Shown: positions 57,470 to 64,000 of the stretch, one piece after another | How the letters are laid out: each line of letters begins with the position of its first letter | How positions within the stretch are numbered: the first letter of the stretch is position 1 | Origin: Kitasatospora sp. CB01950 | GTDB taxonomy: Bacteria; Actinomycetota; Actinomycetes; Streptomycetales; Streptomycetaceae | Assembly: GCF_001905465.1 (NCBI RefSeq) | Contig: NZ_LISX01000002.1 | Coordinates: 433,425 to 497,424, forward strand | DNA length: 64,000 nt | Reading direction: 5' to 3' | Position numbers and translations under genes: made by a program | Notes under the pieces: generated by a model | What the model was told of the DNA's origin: nothing | The model's database searches: none | Seen by the model: the letters and a program-made list of their open reading frames with translations, nothing else

Positions 57470-58120
57470 TCAGCCCAGGCCGAGTTCCTCCCGGGCCCCG
57501 GCCACCCGGCGCAGCACGCCGTGCGCCTCGCTCTTCTCGGCGAGTTCGGCCGCCTCGGTGAGCAGTGCGGCGGCGTCCTCGCGCCGTTCCTGCTGGGAGG
57601 CCAGAAAGGCGAGGCCGATCAGGTTGGCGGCGACGCCCGGCAGGAAGCCGAGGTCGCGGCGCAGTCGGGTGGACTCCTCGAAGTGGGCGCGGGCGGAGTC
57701 GAGTCGACCGGCCATGTGGTCGGCGAACCCGAGGTGGCGCAGCACGTAGGAGAGGGTCAGCCGGTCCCCGGCCCGGGCGGCGAGTTCACGGGCGCGGCGG
57801 AGCACCGGCAGCGCCGCCTCGTTGTCGTCCCGCACCACCTGGTGGAACGTTCCGATCCAGAACAGCGCTTCGCCTTCGCCGCGTTCGTCGCCGAGTCGGC
57901 GGTACAGTTCGGCGGCCCGCTCGAACAGCTCCAACTCGTGGGCGTTCTCGACCTGTTCGTCCAGGAAGCGCGCGTGGACGAGCTTCCCCCTGGCCAGCGC
58001 GAGGTCCGCTTCGAGGCCGTCCAACCCGGTTTCTGCGGCGCCCAGTTCGCCGGCGTCGCCGCCGAACACGGCGCGCTGGTACACGAGTTCCGCTTCTTCG
58101 ATCCGTCCGTCCGCAGTCAT
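57470..58120 (-). CDS. TPR-repeat protein
   Basis: 216 residues, entirely helical. Repeated 34-residue-like units: RFLDEQVENAHELELFERAAELYRRLGDERGEGEALFWIGTFHQ, DNEAALPVLRRARELAARAGDRLTLSYVLRHLGFADH, RLDSARAHFEESTRLRRDLGFLPGVAANLIGLAFLAS, REDAAALLTEAAELAEKSEAHG. These have TPR consensus spacing (A/G/Y positions). Soluble scaffold or regulatory adaptor; partner unknown. ATG at 58120. The closest neighbours are on the other strand. Confidence 0.83.
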   Translation of the reverse strand: MTADGRIEEAELVYQRAVFGGDAGELGAAETGLDGLEADLALARGKLVHARFLDEQVENAHELELFERAAELYRRLGDERGEGEALFWIGTFHQVVRDDNEAALPVLRRARELAARAGDRLTLSYVLRHLGFADHMAGRLDSARAHFEESTRLRRDLGFLPGVAANLIGLAFLASQQERREDAAALLTEAAELAEKSEAHGVLRRVAGAREELGLG

Positions 58121-58261
58121 GGGCGCGATCGTAGTGGGCGGCCTGTCCTCCCGGAGGACGACCGGGGGTCGACTCCGGGGCGGACGACCGGAGATCACCG
58201 GGCTGCCTAGCATGGGTGGGACGCCTGCACACGGCAGGCGGCGAGCGCCGACGGAGAACTC

Positions 58262-58606
58262 ATGAGTGCCGATCAGCCGTTGTCCGACGAGGAGTTGGCC
58301 GCCGTCGAACGGCGCGCCGCGGCGGCCTCGCCGGGGCCGTGGATCGCCCGGCTGGAGAGCCGGCAGTCGATCGGCGGCGGCAGTTTCGTCCAGCTCGACT
58401 CGGATCCGGCCCGGGACGACGAGCTCTACCTGCGCCGCTTCGTCGGCGGCCACGAAGTCCTCGGAGTCGATCCGCGCACGGACGCGGACATCGACTTCAT
58501 CGCCGGCGCCCGCCAGGACGTCCCGCGTCTGCTCGCCGAGGTCCGCCGGCTGCGTGCCGCACAGGCTCGGCAGCAACAGCGGCAGCAGCAGTCCGCCGCC
58601 GACTGA
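58262..58606 (+). CDS. Small conserved protein of unknown function
   Basis: 114 residues. Seen: LSDEELAAVERRAAAASPGPW at the N-terminus, VQLDSDPARDDELYLRRFVGG, DADIDFIAGARQDVPRLLAEVRRLR, then a Gln-rich tail. This EELxxIxxRxxxATPGPW ... DxxFIAxARxDVPxLLAxVRxLR pattern is widespread in actinobacteria and their phages, with no known function. ATG at 58262. The kinase gene starts 15 bases after its stop, so they may be co-transcribed. Confidence 0.8.
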   Translation: MSADQPLSDEELAAVERRAAAASPGPWIARLESRQSIGGGSFVQLDSDPARDDELYLRRFVGGHEVLGVDPRTDADIDFIAGARQDVPRLLAEVRRLRAAQARQQQRQQQSAAD

Positions 58607-58621
58607 AGGGGAGGTCCGGCG

Positions 58622-59743
58622 GTGCGGAGCATCCCGGTGTGGTGGCGCGCGGACCGAACTGTCGCGCGGGGCTGGTGGGTTGTGCTGGACGTGGTGGTGG
58701 CGTGGGCGTCGGCGGGCATCGCGATCGGCGGTGCGGGCTCCCCGGCGTCCCTCGGCCACGGCCCGGTACCGGAGCGGATCGCGGCGGTGGTCTGGTTCGC
58801 GTCCCTGGCGGGCCGACGGATCGCACCCGTGGGCGCGCTGTGGGCGGGCGCGGCCGCGACCGTCGCGGTCGTGGCGGCGGGCGAACCGGTGACCAACCTG
58901 TCGCTGGCCTCGGCCCTGCCCCTGGTGGTGCTCGCCCGCACCCGGCCACCGGCCGCTGCGGCCGCGCTGGCGGCCGTCCCGGTGGCCGCCGTCCTGCTCG
59001 CACTCGCCGGGCGCCCGGGGTTCGCCCTCGCCTGCACCGTGCACGCGGCCTCGGCGGGAGTCGGCCTGGCGACCCGCCTGCGCCTGCAACGGGCCGAGCA
59101 ACGTCGCCGGGCCGCCGCCGAGTTGCGCGCAGAAAAGCTCCTGGCTGACGAACGGGCCCGGATGGCAAGGGAGTTGCATGATGCGGTCGGCCATGCGGTG
59201 ACGGTGATGGTGACCCACGCGGGCGCGGCCCGCCTCTGTCTGCCCGACGGCCCGCCGGACGTCCGCGCCGCCCTGGAGCGGATCGAACGCGTGGGCCGCG
59301 ACGCGATGGCCGACCTCGACCGCGTCCTCGGCCTGCTCCAACCCGCCCCGCCGCTCGCCCAAGCCCTCCGAGCCCTGCTCGCCGACCTGCCCCCGCACCT
59401 CTCCCCCGCCCTCCAACTCCCTTCCGAGGTACACCACTTGACCACCGAACAGTCCGAGACGATCCGCCGCATCGTCCAGGAGTCCCTGACCAACACCCTC
59501 AAGCACTCCACCGCCACCGCCACCACCGTCCGCCTCACCACCGCCCCGCACGCCACCCGCCTCACCGTCACCGACAACGGCTCACCCGTCCCGCAGCTCG
59601 CCCCGCGACCCGCACCCCGCACCCCACCCCGGGGTCTCGCCTCGATGCGCCACCGCGTGACCGCCCTCGGCGGCACCCTCACCGCCGGCCCGGACCCGGA
59701 TGCCGATGGCTGGCGCGTGGAGGTGCAACTTCCGTGCCGATAA
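58622..59743 (+). CDS. Sensor histidine kinase (HisKA_3)
   Basis: 373 residues. Membrane segments ~18-155, coiled linker, then ERARMARELHDAVGHAVTVMV with the phospho-His at ~186 (ELHD), VQESLTNTLKHS (N box) and a modified G box RGLASMRHRVTALGG. GTG at 58622. Its 3' end overlaps the regulator start by 10 bases, indicating coupled synthesis. Paralogous to the kinase at 41479; signal unknown. Confidence 0.9.
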   Translation: MRSIPVWWRADRTVARGWWVVLDVVVAWASAGIAIGGAGSPASLGHGPVPERIAAVVWFASLAGRRIAPVGALWAGAAATVAVVAAGEPVTNLSLASALPLVVLARTRPPAAAAALAAVPVAAVLLALAGRPGFALACTVHAASAGVGLATRLRLQRAEQRRRAAAELRAEKLLADERARMARELHDAVGHAVTVMVTHAGAARLCLPDGPPDVRAALERIERVGRDAMADLDRVLGLLQPAPPLAQALRALLADLPPHLSPALQLPSEVHHLTTEQSETIRRIVQESLTNTLKHSTATATTVRLTTAPHATRLTVTDNGSPVPQLAPRPAPRTPPRGLASMRHRVTALGGTLTAGPDPDADGWRVEVQLPCR

Positions 59744-60405
59744 GGGTGCTTGTGGCCGACGACGAGGACCTGATGCGGGCCGGCCTGCGAATGATGCTCG
59801 GCACCCAGCCGGACCTGCTGGTGGTCGGCGAGGCCGCCGACGGCGCGCAGGCGGTGCGCGTCGCCGAGGAGTGCCGGCCGGACGTGGTGCTGATGGATGT
59901 GCGGATGCCGGTGCTGGACGGGGTGGCGGCGACGGTGGAGTTGGCGCTGCGCTGTCCGCAGGCGCGGGTCCTGGTGCTGACCACCTTCGAGTTGGACGAG
60001 TACGTGTTCGCGGCGGTGCGGGCGGGCGCGGCCGGGTTCCTGTTGAAGCGGACGCCACCGGAGGCCCTGCTGGCGGGAGTTCGGACGGTGGCGGCCGGGG
60101 AGGCGCTGCTCGGCCCGTCGGTGACGCGCCGGCTGCTGGCGGAGTTCGCGCGTTCGGCCCCGCCGGGCGGTTCGGCGGCGGGCGGGCGGGTGCTGGCCCG
60201 GTTGACGCCGCGTGAGCGGCAGGTGCTGGAGCTGCTGGGCCGGGGTCGCTCGAACGCGGAGATCGCGGCGGCGTTGCACCTGGGCGAGGCGACGGTGAAG
60301 ACCCATGTCCGCCGGGTGCTGGACAAGTTGGGGGTGCGGGACCGGGTGCACGCGGTGGTGTTCGCCTTCGACCACGGCGTCGTCCGACCGTCCGCCGAGC
60401 AGTGA
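59734..60405 (+). CDS. LuxR/NarL-type response regulator
   Basis: 223 residues. Receiver: IRVLVADDEDLMRAG, VVLMDVRMPVLDGVAATVE (phospho-Asp), LVLTTFELDEYVFAAVRAGAAGFLLKRTPPE (Thr and Lys). HTH_LuxR: LTPRERQVLELLGRGRSNAEIAAALHLGEATVKTHVRRVLDKLGVRDR. GTG at 59734. Cognate to the overlapping kinase gene; targets unknown. Convergent with the aspartate decarboxylase gene. Confidence 0.92.
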   Translation: MPIRVLVADDEDLMRAGLRMMLGTQPDLLVVGEAADGAQAVRVAEECRPDVVLMDVRMPVLDGVAATVELALRCPQARVLVLTTFELDEYVFAAVRAGAAGFLLKRTPPEALLAGVRTVAAGEALLGPSVTRRLLAEFARSAPPGGSAAGGRVLARLTPRERQVLELLGRGRSNAEIAAALHLGEATVKTHVRRVLDKLGVRDRVHAVVFAFDHGVVRPSAEQ

Positions 60406-60436
60406 CCTGCCGGCCCCGACTCCCCGTCGGCGCCGA

Positions 60437-62083
60437 TCAGTGGGAGGCCTGCCACTCCGCCCGGTACTCGTCGAAGATCTCCTTCAGGTGGTGGCCGATC
60501 TTCAGGTAGTCGAGGTCGTCGAGGTTGGCCAGCGAGACCCGCACGGACCATTCGGGGCCGTCGAAGCCGCCGCCGTTGAGCAGCACGACGCCGGTCTGTT
60601 CGGCGAGCCGGAACAGGGGTTCGGTGGGTTCGTAGGTGGCCTTCAGGAAGGCCGCGAACTCGGGTCCGGAGGTGCGTTCGGCCTCGGCGAGCAGGTCGAG
60701 TTCGACGTAGTAGCCGGCTCGTGCGGGGTCCTCGGAGATCTTCATCCCGGAGCCCTCCAGCAGCAGTTGGAGCCGCTGGTGGACGATGGCCTGCACCTTC
60801 TCCTTGTAGGCCTTGCCCTCGGGGAGCAGCGCGAACAGCGAGAACAGGGTGAGTTGGGCCTGCTGCGGCAGGGAGAGTCCGGCGGTGTGGTTGAGGGCGA
60901 CCTGCCGGGAGTCGGCGACCAGGCGGTCGATGAAGCGGATGCTGCCGGGGTCGAGGCTGAGGCTGCCGTAGCGGCCGGCGAGGCGGTCCTTGTCGGCCTG
61001 CGGGAGGGCGGCGAGGGCGTCGTCGATGACGTTGTCGCGTTGGAGGCCGATGACGCCGAGGCGGTGGCCGGTGCAGCCGTAGTGCTTGGAGTAGGAGTAG
61101 ACGAGCAGGGTGTTGCGGGGCAGGTCGGCGGCGATGCTGCGGAAGTGGTCGACGAAGGTGCCGTAGACGTCGTCGGTGACGATGATCAGCCCGGGGTTGG
61201 AGCTTTCGACGATGGACTTGATCTGGTCGGTGACGCGCTGGGAGAGCGCGAGCGAGGGCGGGTTGCTGGGGTTGACCAGGCAGACCAGTTTGATGCCGGG
61301 GTCGGCGAGCTTGGCGACCTCCTCGGTGGGGTAGCGCCATTCGCGGACGCCGGTCTCGGCGTAGGAGTTGGCTTCGATCCGGACGACGTCGAACTGGTAG
61401 GTGTCGAGTTCGGGGATCTCGATGTAGGGGGTGAAGACGGGCACCATCAGGGCGATCCGGTCGCCCTTGTGCAGCAGGCCGTTCTTCATCAGGGAGTCGA
61501 AGATGTAGCACATGGCGGCTGTTCCGCCTTCGGTGGCGAACAGGTCGAGGCGGCCTTCGGGCGGCCGGCGGTCCATCAGTTCCTCGTGCAGGTAGCCGAC
61601 GACGATCTGTTCGGCGGCGGTGAGCATCCGGTCGGGGACGGGGTAGTTGTCGCCGATGGCGGCGTCGGCGAGTTCGTGGACGAGGGCGTCGCGGTCGAGG
61701 TCGTAGCGGTCGACGGCGAGGCTGAGGCAGGCGGAGAGCAGGTCGATGCCGGGCAGTTCGGGGTGGCTGCGGGCGAACTGGTCGTAGCGGTGGGCGATGC
61801 CGATCTGTTCGGGCATGCCGCCGAGGTTGTCGGCGGTCCAGACGCGGCGGGATTCGGCGAGCGCGAAGTGGCCGAGGGCGAGCATCGCTTCGCGCGGGCC
61901 GGTGCAGATCCAGTTGGGGTTGCCGCGGCCGGCGTTGAGCATGTGGGCGGTGGACTTCTCCTTCTGCCCGGGCCGGTCGGCCTGGTAGTGCTCGGCGAGC
62001 CGGACGAACTCGCCCTTGAGTTCGAACGGGCTGAGCCGGGCGAGGCGGTGGATCTCTTCGCGGCTGATCGACGGCTTGGTCAT
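60437..62083 (-). CDS. aspD: Aspartate 4-decarboxylase (aminotransferase fold)
   Basis: 548 residues, longer than ordinary aminotransferases and in line with AspD (about 530). Seen: N-terminal extension ELKGEFVRLAEHY, MLNAGRGNPNW, ATEGGTAAMCYIFDSL, VNPSNPPSLALS, TDDVYGTFVD and the PLP lysine in YSYSKHYGCTGHRLGVIGL. Decarboxylates L-aspartate to L-alanine and CO2, consuming a cytoplasmic proton. ATG at 62083 lies 14 bases after the AspT-type antiporter gene on the same strand, the arrangement of the known aspartate/alanine exchange module. Confidence 0.9.
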   Translation of the reverse strand: MTKPSISREEIHRLARLSPFELKGEFVRLAEHYQADRPGQKEKSTAHMLNAGRGNPNWICTGPREAMLALGHFALAESRRVWTADNLGGMPEQIGIAHRYDQFARSHPELPGIDLLSACLSLAVDRYDLDRDALVHELADAAIGDNYPVPDRMLTAAEQIVVGYLHEELMDRRPPEGRLDLFATEGGTAAMCYIFDSLMKNGLLHKGDRIALMVPVFTPYIEIPELDTYQFDVVRIEANSYAETGVREWRYPTEEVAKLADPGIKLVCLVNPSNPPSLALSQRVTDQIKSIVESSNPGLIIVTDDVYGTFVDHFRSIAADLPRNTLLVYSYSKHYGCTGHRLGVIGLQRDNVIDDALAALPQADKDRLAGRYGSLSLDPGSIRFIDRLVADSRQVALNHTAGLSLPQQAQLTLFSLFALLPEGKAYKEKVQAIVHQRLQLLLEGSGMKISEDPARAGYYVELDLLAEAERTSGPEFAAFLKATYEPTEPLFRLAEQTGVVLLNGGGFDGPEWSVRVSLANLDDLDYLKIGHHLKEIFDEYRAEWQASH

Positions 62084-62097
62084 GGGTGGGGTCTCTC

Positions 62098-63795
62098 CTA
62101 GCCGAGCAGGGCGACGATGACGGCGCCCCAGATGGTCAGCAGGACGTTTCCTGCCGCGTACGGGATGGTGTAGCCCAGGGTGGGGATCTGGCTCCGGGCG
62201 GCTTCGTTGATGGCGCCGATCGCGGCGGTGGTGGTCTGCGCGCCGGCGACCACGCCCATCAGGATCGGCGGGCGCATCCGGAAGACGAAGTGGCCGATCA
62301 GGATGCCGACGAGCAGCGGGACGACGGTGGCGACGGCGCCCCACACCAGCAGTCCCCAACCGGCTTGGGAGAGGCCGCTGGTGAAGCTGGGTCCGGCGTT
62401 GATGCCGACGATGGCGACGAACGCGCACAGGCCGAGGGTGTCCATGAACCACTGGGCGCCGGGCGGCACGTTGCCGTAGGTGGGGTACCGGCCGCGGATC
62501 CAGCCGAAGATCAGGCCCATGATGAGCGCGCCGCCGGAGGTGGACAGGCTGATCGGCACGCCGCCGACGGTGAGGGCGGGGATGCCGATGCAGCCGCCGA
62601 GGAAGATGCCGAGGCCGACCCAGGTCATGTCGGTGGCGAAGCTGGTCGGCACCGGTTTGCCGAGCTGCTTCCCGGCCGGTTCGACGAGCCGCTGCGGGCC
62701 GGACAGCACCAGGGTGTCGCCGCGTTCGACCTGGGTGGTGAGCACGTACGGGAACTCCGCGCCCGAGCGGTAGAGCTTGTCGACGAACACCCCGACCATG
62801 AACGGTTCGCGCCGCAACTCGGCGATGGTCTTGCCGAGTTGGGCCTTCTCGGAGGCGACCACGTGCAGGTGTTCGGTCTGGTAGTCGAGCAGTTCGACGT
62901 CGTCGGTCTCGGGGCCGATGCTGCGGATCGGGTCGAAGTCGACCAGGTCGTGCCGCAGTGCGCTGACCGCGACCACGTCGCCGTGCTCGATGACGGTCTG
63001 CTGGTCGTGCGGGAGGATCGTCCCGGCCCGGCGGACCCGGGTGAGGTAGATCCGCCGGTCGGCGTCCTTCTCGCGCTGCTCGATCTGTTCGACGGTGGAG
63101 CCGGCCAGGCCGTGTTCGACGGTGTAGGCGCGCAGCACGACCTCGTAGTAGCCGTCGCTCAGGTCGGGGTCGCCGGCGGGGGCGTCGAGTTCGGCGGCGA
63201 GGGCGCGGGAGTCCTCGGCGAGGTCGCTCCGCAGGAAGCGGGGGGCGATGTTGGCCAGCAGGATCGCGCACAGGATGGTGCCGAGCGGGTAGGTGACGGC
63301 GTATCCGATCGGCACCAGGTTCTGCTGCGCGGTGACCTGGTCGGCGCTGAGCCCGGGCAGCGTGCCGATGGCGTCCTGGGCGACGCCGATGACGGCGGAC
63401 TGGGTGAGTGCGCCGCCGAGCAGTCCGGCGCCGAGCCCGGGGCCGTAGCCGAGCATGTCGGCGAACGCCCAGCAGATCAGCAGGCCGGTGAGGCAGACCG
63501 CGAGGGTGACGGCGACCTGCGGCAGCCCGTCCTTCTTCAGGCCGCGGAAGAACTGCGGGCCGACCTTGTAGCCGAGGGCGAACAGGAACATGATGAAGAA
63601 CACCGATTTGACGGTGCCGTTGATTTCGACGTCGGTCAGCCAGCCGGTGAACAGCCCGGCGATCAGGCAGCCCGTCACCGCGCCCAGCCCGATGGCCTTC
63701 CAGTGCAGCCGTCCGACCAGGAAGCCGATCGCGATGGTCAGGAAGATCAGCAGTTCCGGGTACGGCTTGAAGACGTGATCGGTGATCCAGCCCAA
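62098..63795 (-). CDS. aspT: Aspartate:alanine antiporter (AspT/AAE family)
   Basis: 565 residues, duplicated membrane halves (5+5 helices) flanking two cytoplasmic TrkA-C (RCK_C) domains. Seen: FLTIAIGFLVGRLHWKAIGLGAVTG and FIMFLFALGYKVGPQFF in the first half, GALTQSAVIGVAQDAIG (re-entrant AspT motif), then DTLVLSGPQRLVEPAG (TrkA-C) and the second half ending MGVVAGAQTTTAAIGAINEAARSQIPTLGYTIPYAAGN. Exchanges aspartate for alanine to build a proton-motive force with AspD. TTG at 63795, with AGGGG a few bases upstream. Confidence 0.9.
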   Translation of the reverse strand: MGWITDHVFKPYPELLIFLTIAIGFLVGRLHWKAIGLGAVTGCLIAGLFTGWLTDVEINGTVKSVFFIMFLFALGYKVGPQFFRGLKKDGLPQVAVTLAVCLTGLLICWAFADMLGYGPGLGAGLLGGALTQSAVIGVAQDAIGTLPGLSADQVTAQQNLVPIGYAVTYPLGTILCAILLANIAPRFLRSDLAEDSRALAAELDAPAGDPDLSDGYYEVVLRAYTVEHGLAGSTVEQIEQREKDADRRIYLTRVRRAGTILPHDQQTVIEHGDVVAVSALRHDLVDFDPIRSIGPETDDVELLDYQTEHLHVVASEKAQLGKTIAELRREPFMVGVFVDKLYRSGAEFPYVLTTQVERGDTLVLSGPQRLVEPAGKQLGKPVPTSFATDMTWVGLGIFLGGCIGIPALTVGGVPISLSTSGGALIMGLIFGWIRGRYPTYGNVPPGAQWFMDTLGLCAFVAIVGINAGPSFTSGLSQAGWGLLVWGAVATVVPLLVGILIGHFVFRMRPPILMGVVAGAQTTTAAIGAINEAARSQIPTLGYTIPYAAGNVLLTIWGAVIVALLG

Positions 63796-63808
63796 TGGTT
63801 TTCCCCTG

Positions 63809-64000
63809 TCAGAGCCCGACCAGGCCGACCAGGACCGGTCCGGTCAGCGGCAGCAGGAAGTTGGAGAGCGTGTAGGTGATGGTGTAGCCGAGCATCGGGA
63901 CGCTGCTCTGTGCGACGTTGCCGATGGCGGTGATGGCGGGGGTGGAGCACTGCTGGCCGGCGATCGCGCCGATCAGGATCGGCGGTTCGATCTTCAGCAG
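63809..64000 (-). CDS. Second AspT-type antiporter (partial, 5' part beyond window)
   Basis: The last 63 codons, ending TGA at 63809-63811. Reads KIEPPILIGAIAGQQCSTPAITAIGNVAQSSVPMLGYTITYTLSNFLLPLTGPVLVGLVGL, which aligns with the C-terminus of the neighbouring aspT product (PPILMGVVAGAQTTTAAIGAINEAARSQIPTLGYTIPYAAGNVLL). The repeat motif and GYTITYT helix are conserved, so it is a paralogue. It lies 13 bases upstream of aspT on the same strand, and the start is outside the window. Confidence 0.85.
   Translation of the reverse strand: MLKIEPPILIGAIAGQQCSTPAITAIGNVAQSSVPMLGYTITYTLSNFLLPLTGPVLVGLVGL

Noticed and set aside
60305..63879. Long plus-strand open frames opposite aspD and aspT
   Set aside because: Antisense shadows with repetitive Gly/Asp/Val composition; the minus-strand frames encode recognised proteins.

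Overview
The window is high-GC DNA with third-position GC bias, many GTG (and a few TTG) starts, purine-rich ribosome binding sites and typical actinomycete families (DUF397/DUF5753, HelD, GlxA-type AraC, WYL, RNase Sa, paired HisKA_3 kinases with LuxR-type regulators). It fits a chromosomal segment of a Streptomyces or Kitasatospora-like organism. There is no phage, plasmid, integrase, transposase, rRNA, canonical tRNA, CRISPR array or large antibiotic cluster. Most genes are short operons or divergent regulator/target pairs, with a few decaying genes.

Layout. 1-7.2 kb: partial sterol desaturase divergent from a FadR-type GntR regulator, a MarR remnant, two phosphotransferase-fold proteins, a truncated DUF5753 gene with an intact DUF397 gene, hydrolases and a WYL regulator. 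7.3-12.9 kb: LysE exporter, a 39-residue ORF, then a minus-strand operon of ferritin-like hydrolase, flavin/2Fe-2S reductase, M24 peptidase-like protein and an EphD-like hydrolase-SDR fusion, with a long RNA hairpin inside. 13-21 kb: PNPOx-like oxidase, lipase-type esterase, second MurG-like glycosyltransferase, GlxA/AraC regulator divergent from a saccharopine-dehydrogenase-like protein, LMW phosphatase, hydrolase, AraC regulator, RibD-like reductase. 21-24.5 kb: HelR-type RNA polymerase protein preceded by a near-perfect rifamycin-associated element, and a YhiM/DUF2776 membrane protein. 24.7-26 kb: AraC regulator and a candidate structured small RNA ending in an intrinsic terminator.

26-34.3 kb holds a nearly complete purine-ring degradation route: 8-oxoguanine deaminase, urate oxidase, hydroxyisourate hydrolase, OHCU decarboxylase, allantoinase and allantoicase. 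Malate synthase (45.4-47 kb), which would consume the resulting glyoxylate, lies about 16 kb away, divergent from an IclR/AllR-like regulator. Three promoters (allantoinase, urate operon, malate synthase) share one geometry: a 15-bp palindrome of the form TCAACR-N3-YGTTGA (degenerate at allantoinase) whose right half overlaps the -35 box, then a 17-bp spacer and a -10 box. This suggests a single regulon.

34.3-43.3 kb: a decayed tandem duplicate beside an intact small gene, two MFS exporters each with a divergent regulator, a Tat-exported lipase-like protein and a two-component system. 43.3-45.4 kb is the most unusual locus: a TROVE/Ro60 protein gene (rsr) preceded on the same strand by three tandem structured RNA units sharing a 24-nt motif. 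The unit nearest rsr carries a T-arm followed by a D-arm, a permuted tRNA-like module like that of YrlA-type Y RNAs, and a -10 box lies just upstream of the first unit. The system appears to be a Ro60 ribonucleoprotein locus with a Y-RNA array.

47-64 kb: a response-regulator remnant, secreted lipase, secreted RNase Sa-type ribonuclease, MoaF-like protein, membrane-anchored esterase, SDR/TetR pair, universal stress protein with three palindromic operator-like sites upstream, membrane-anchored peptidase-like hydrolase, TPR protein, a second two-component system, and an aspartate 4-decarboxylase with two AspT-type antiporters (the second cut by the window end), a proton-motive decarboxylation module. 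All functions are inferred from sequence recognition without database searches.
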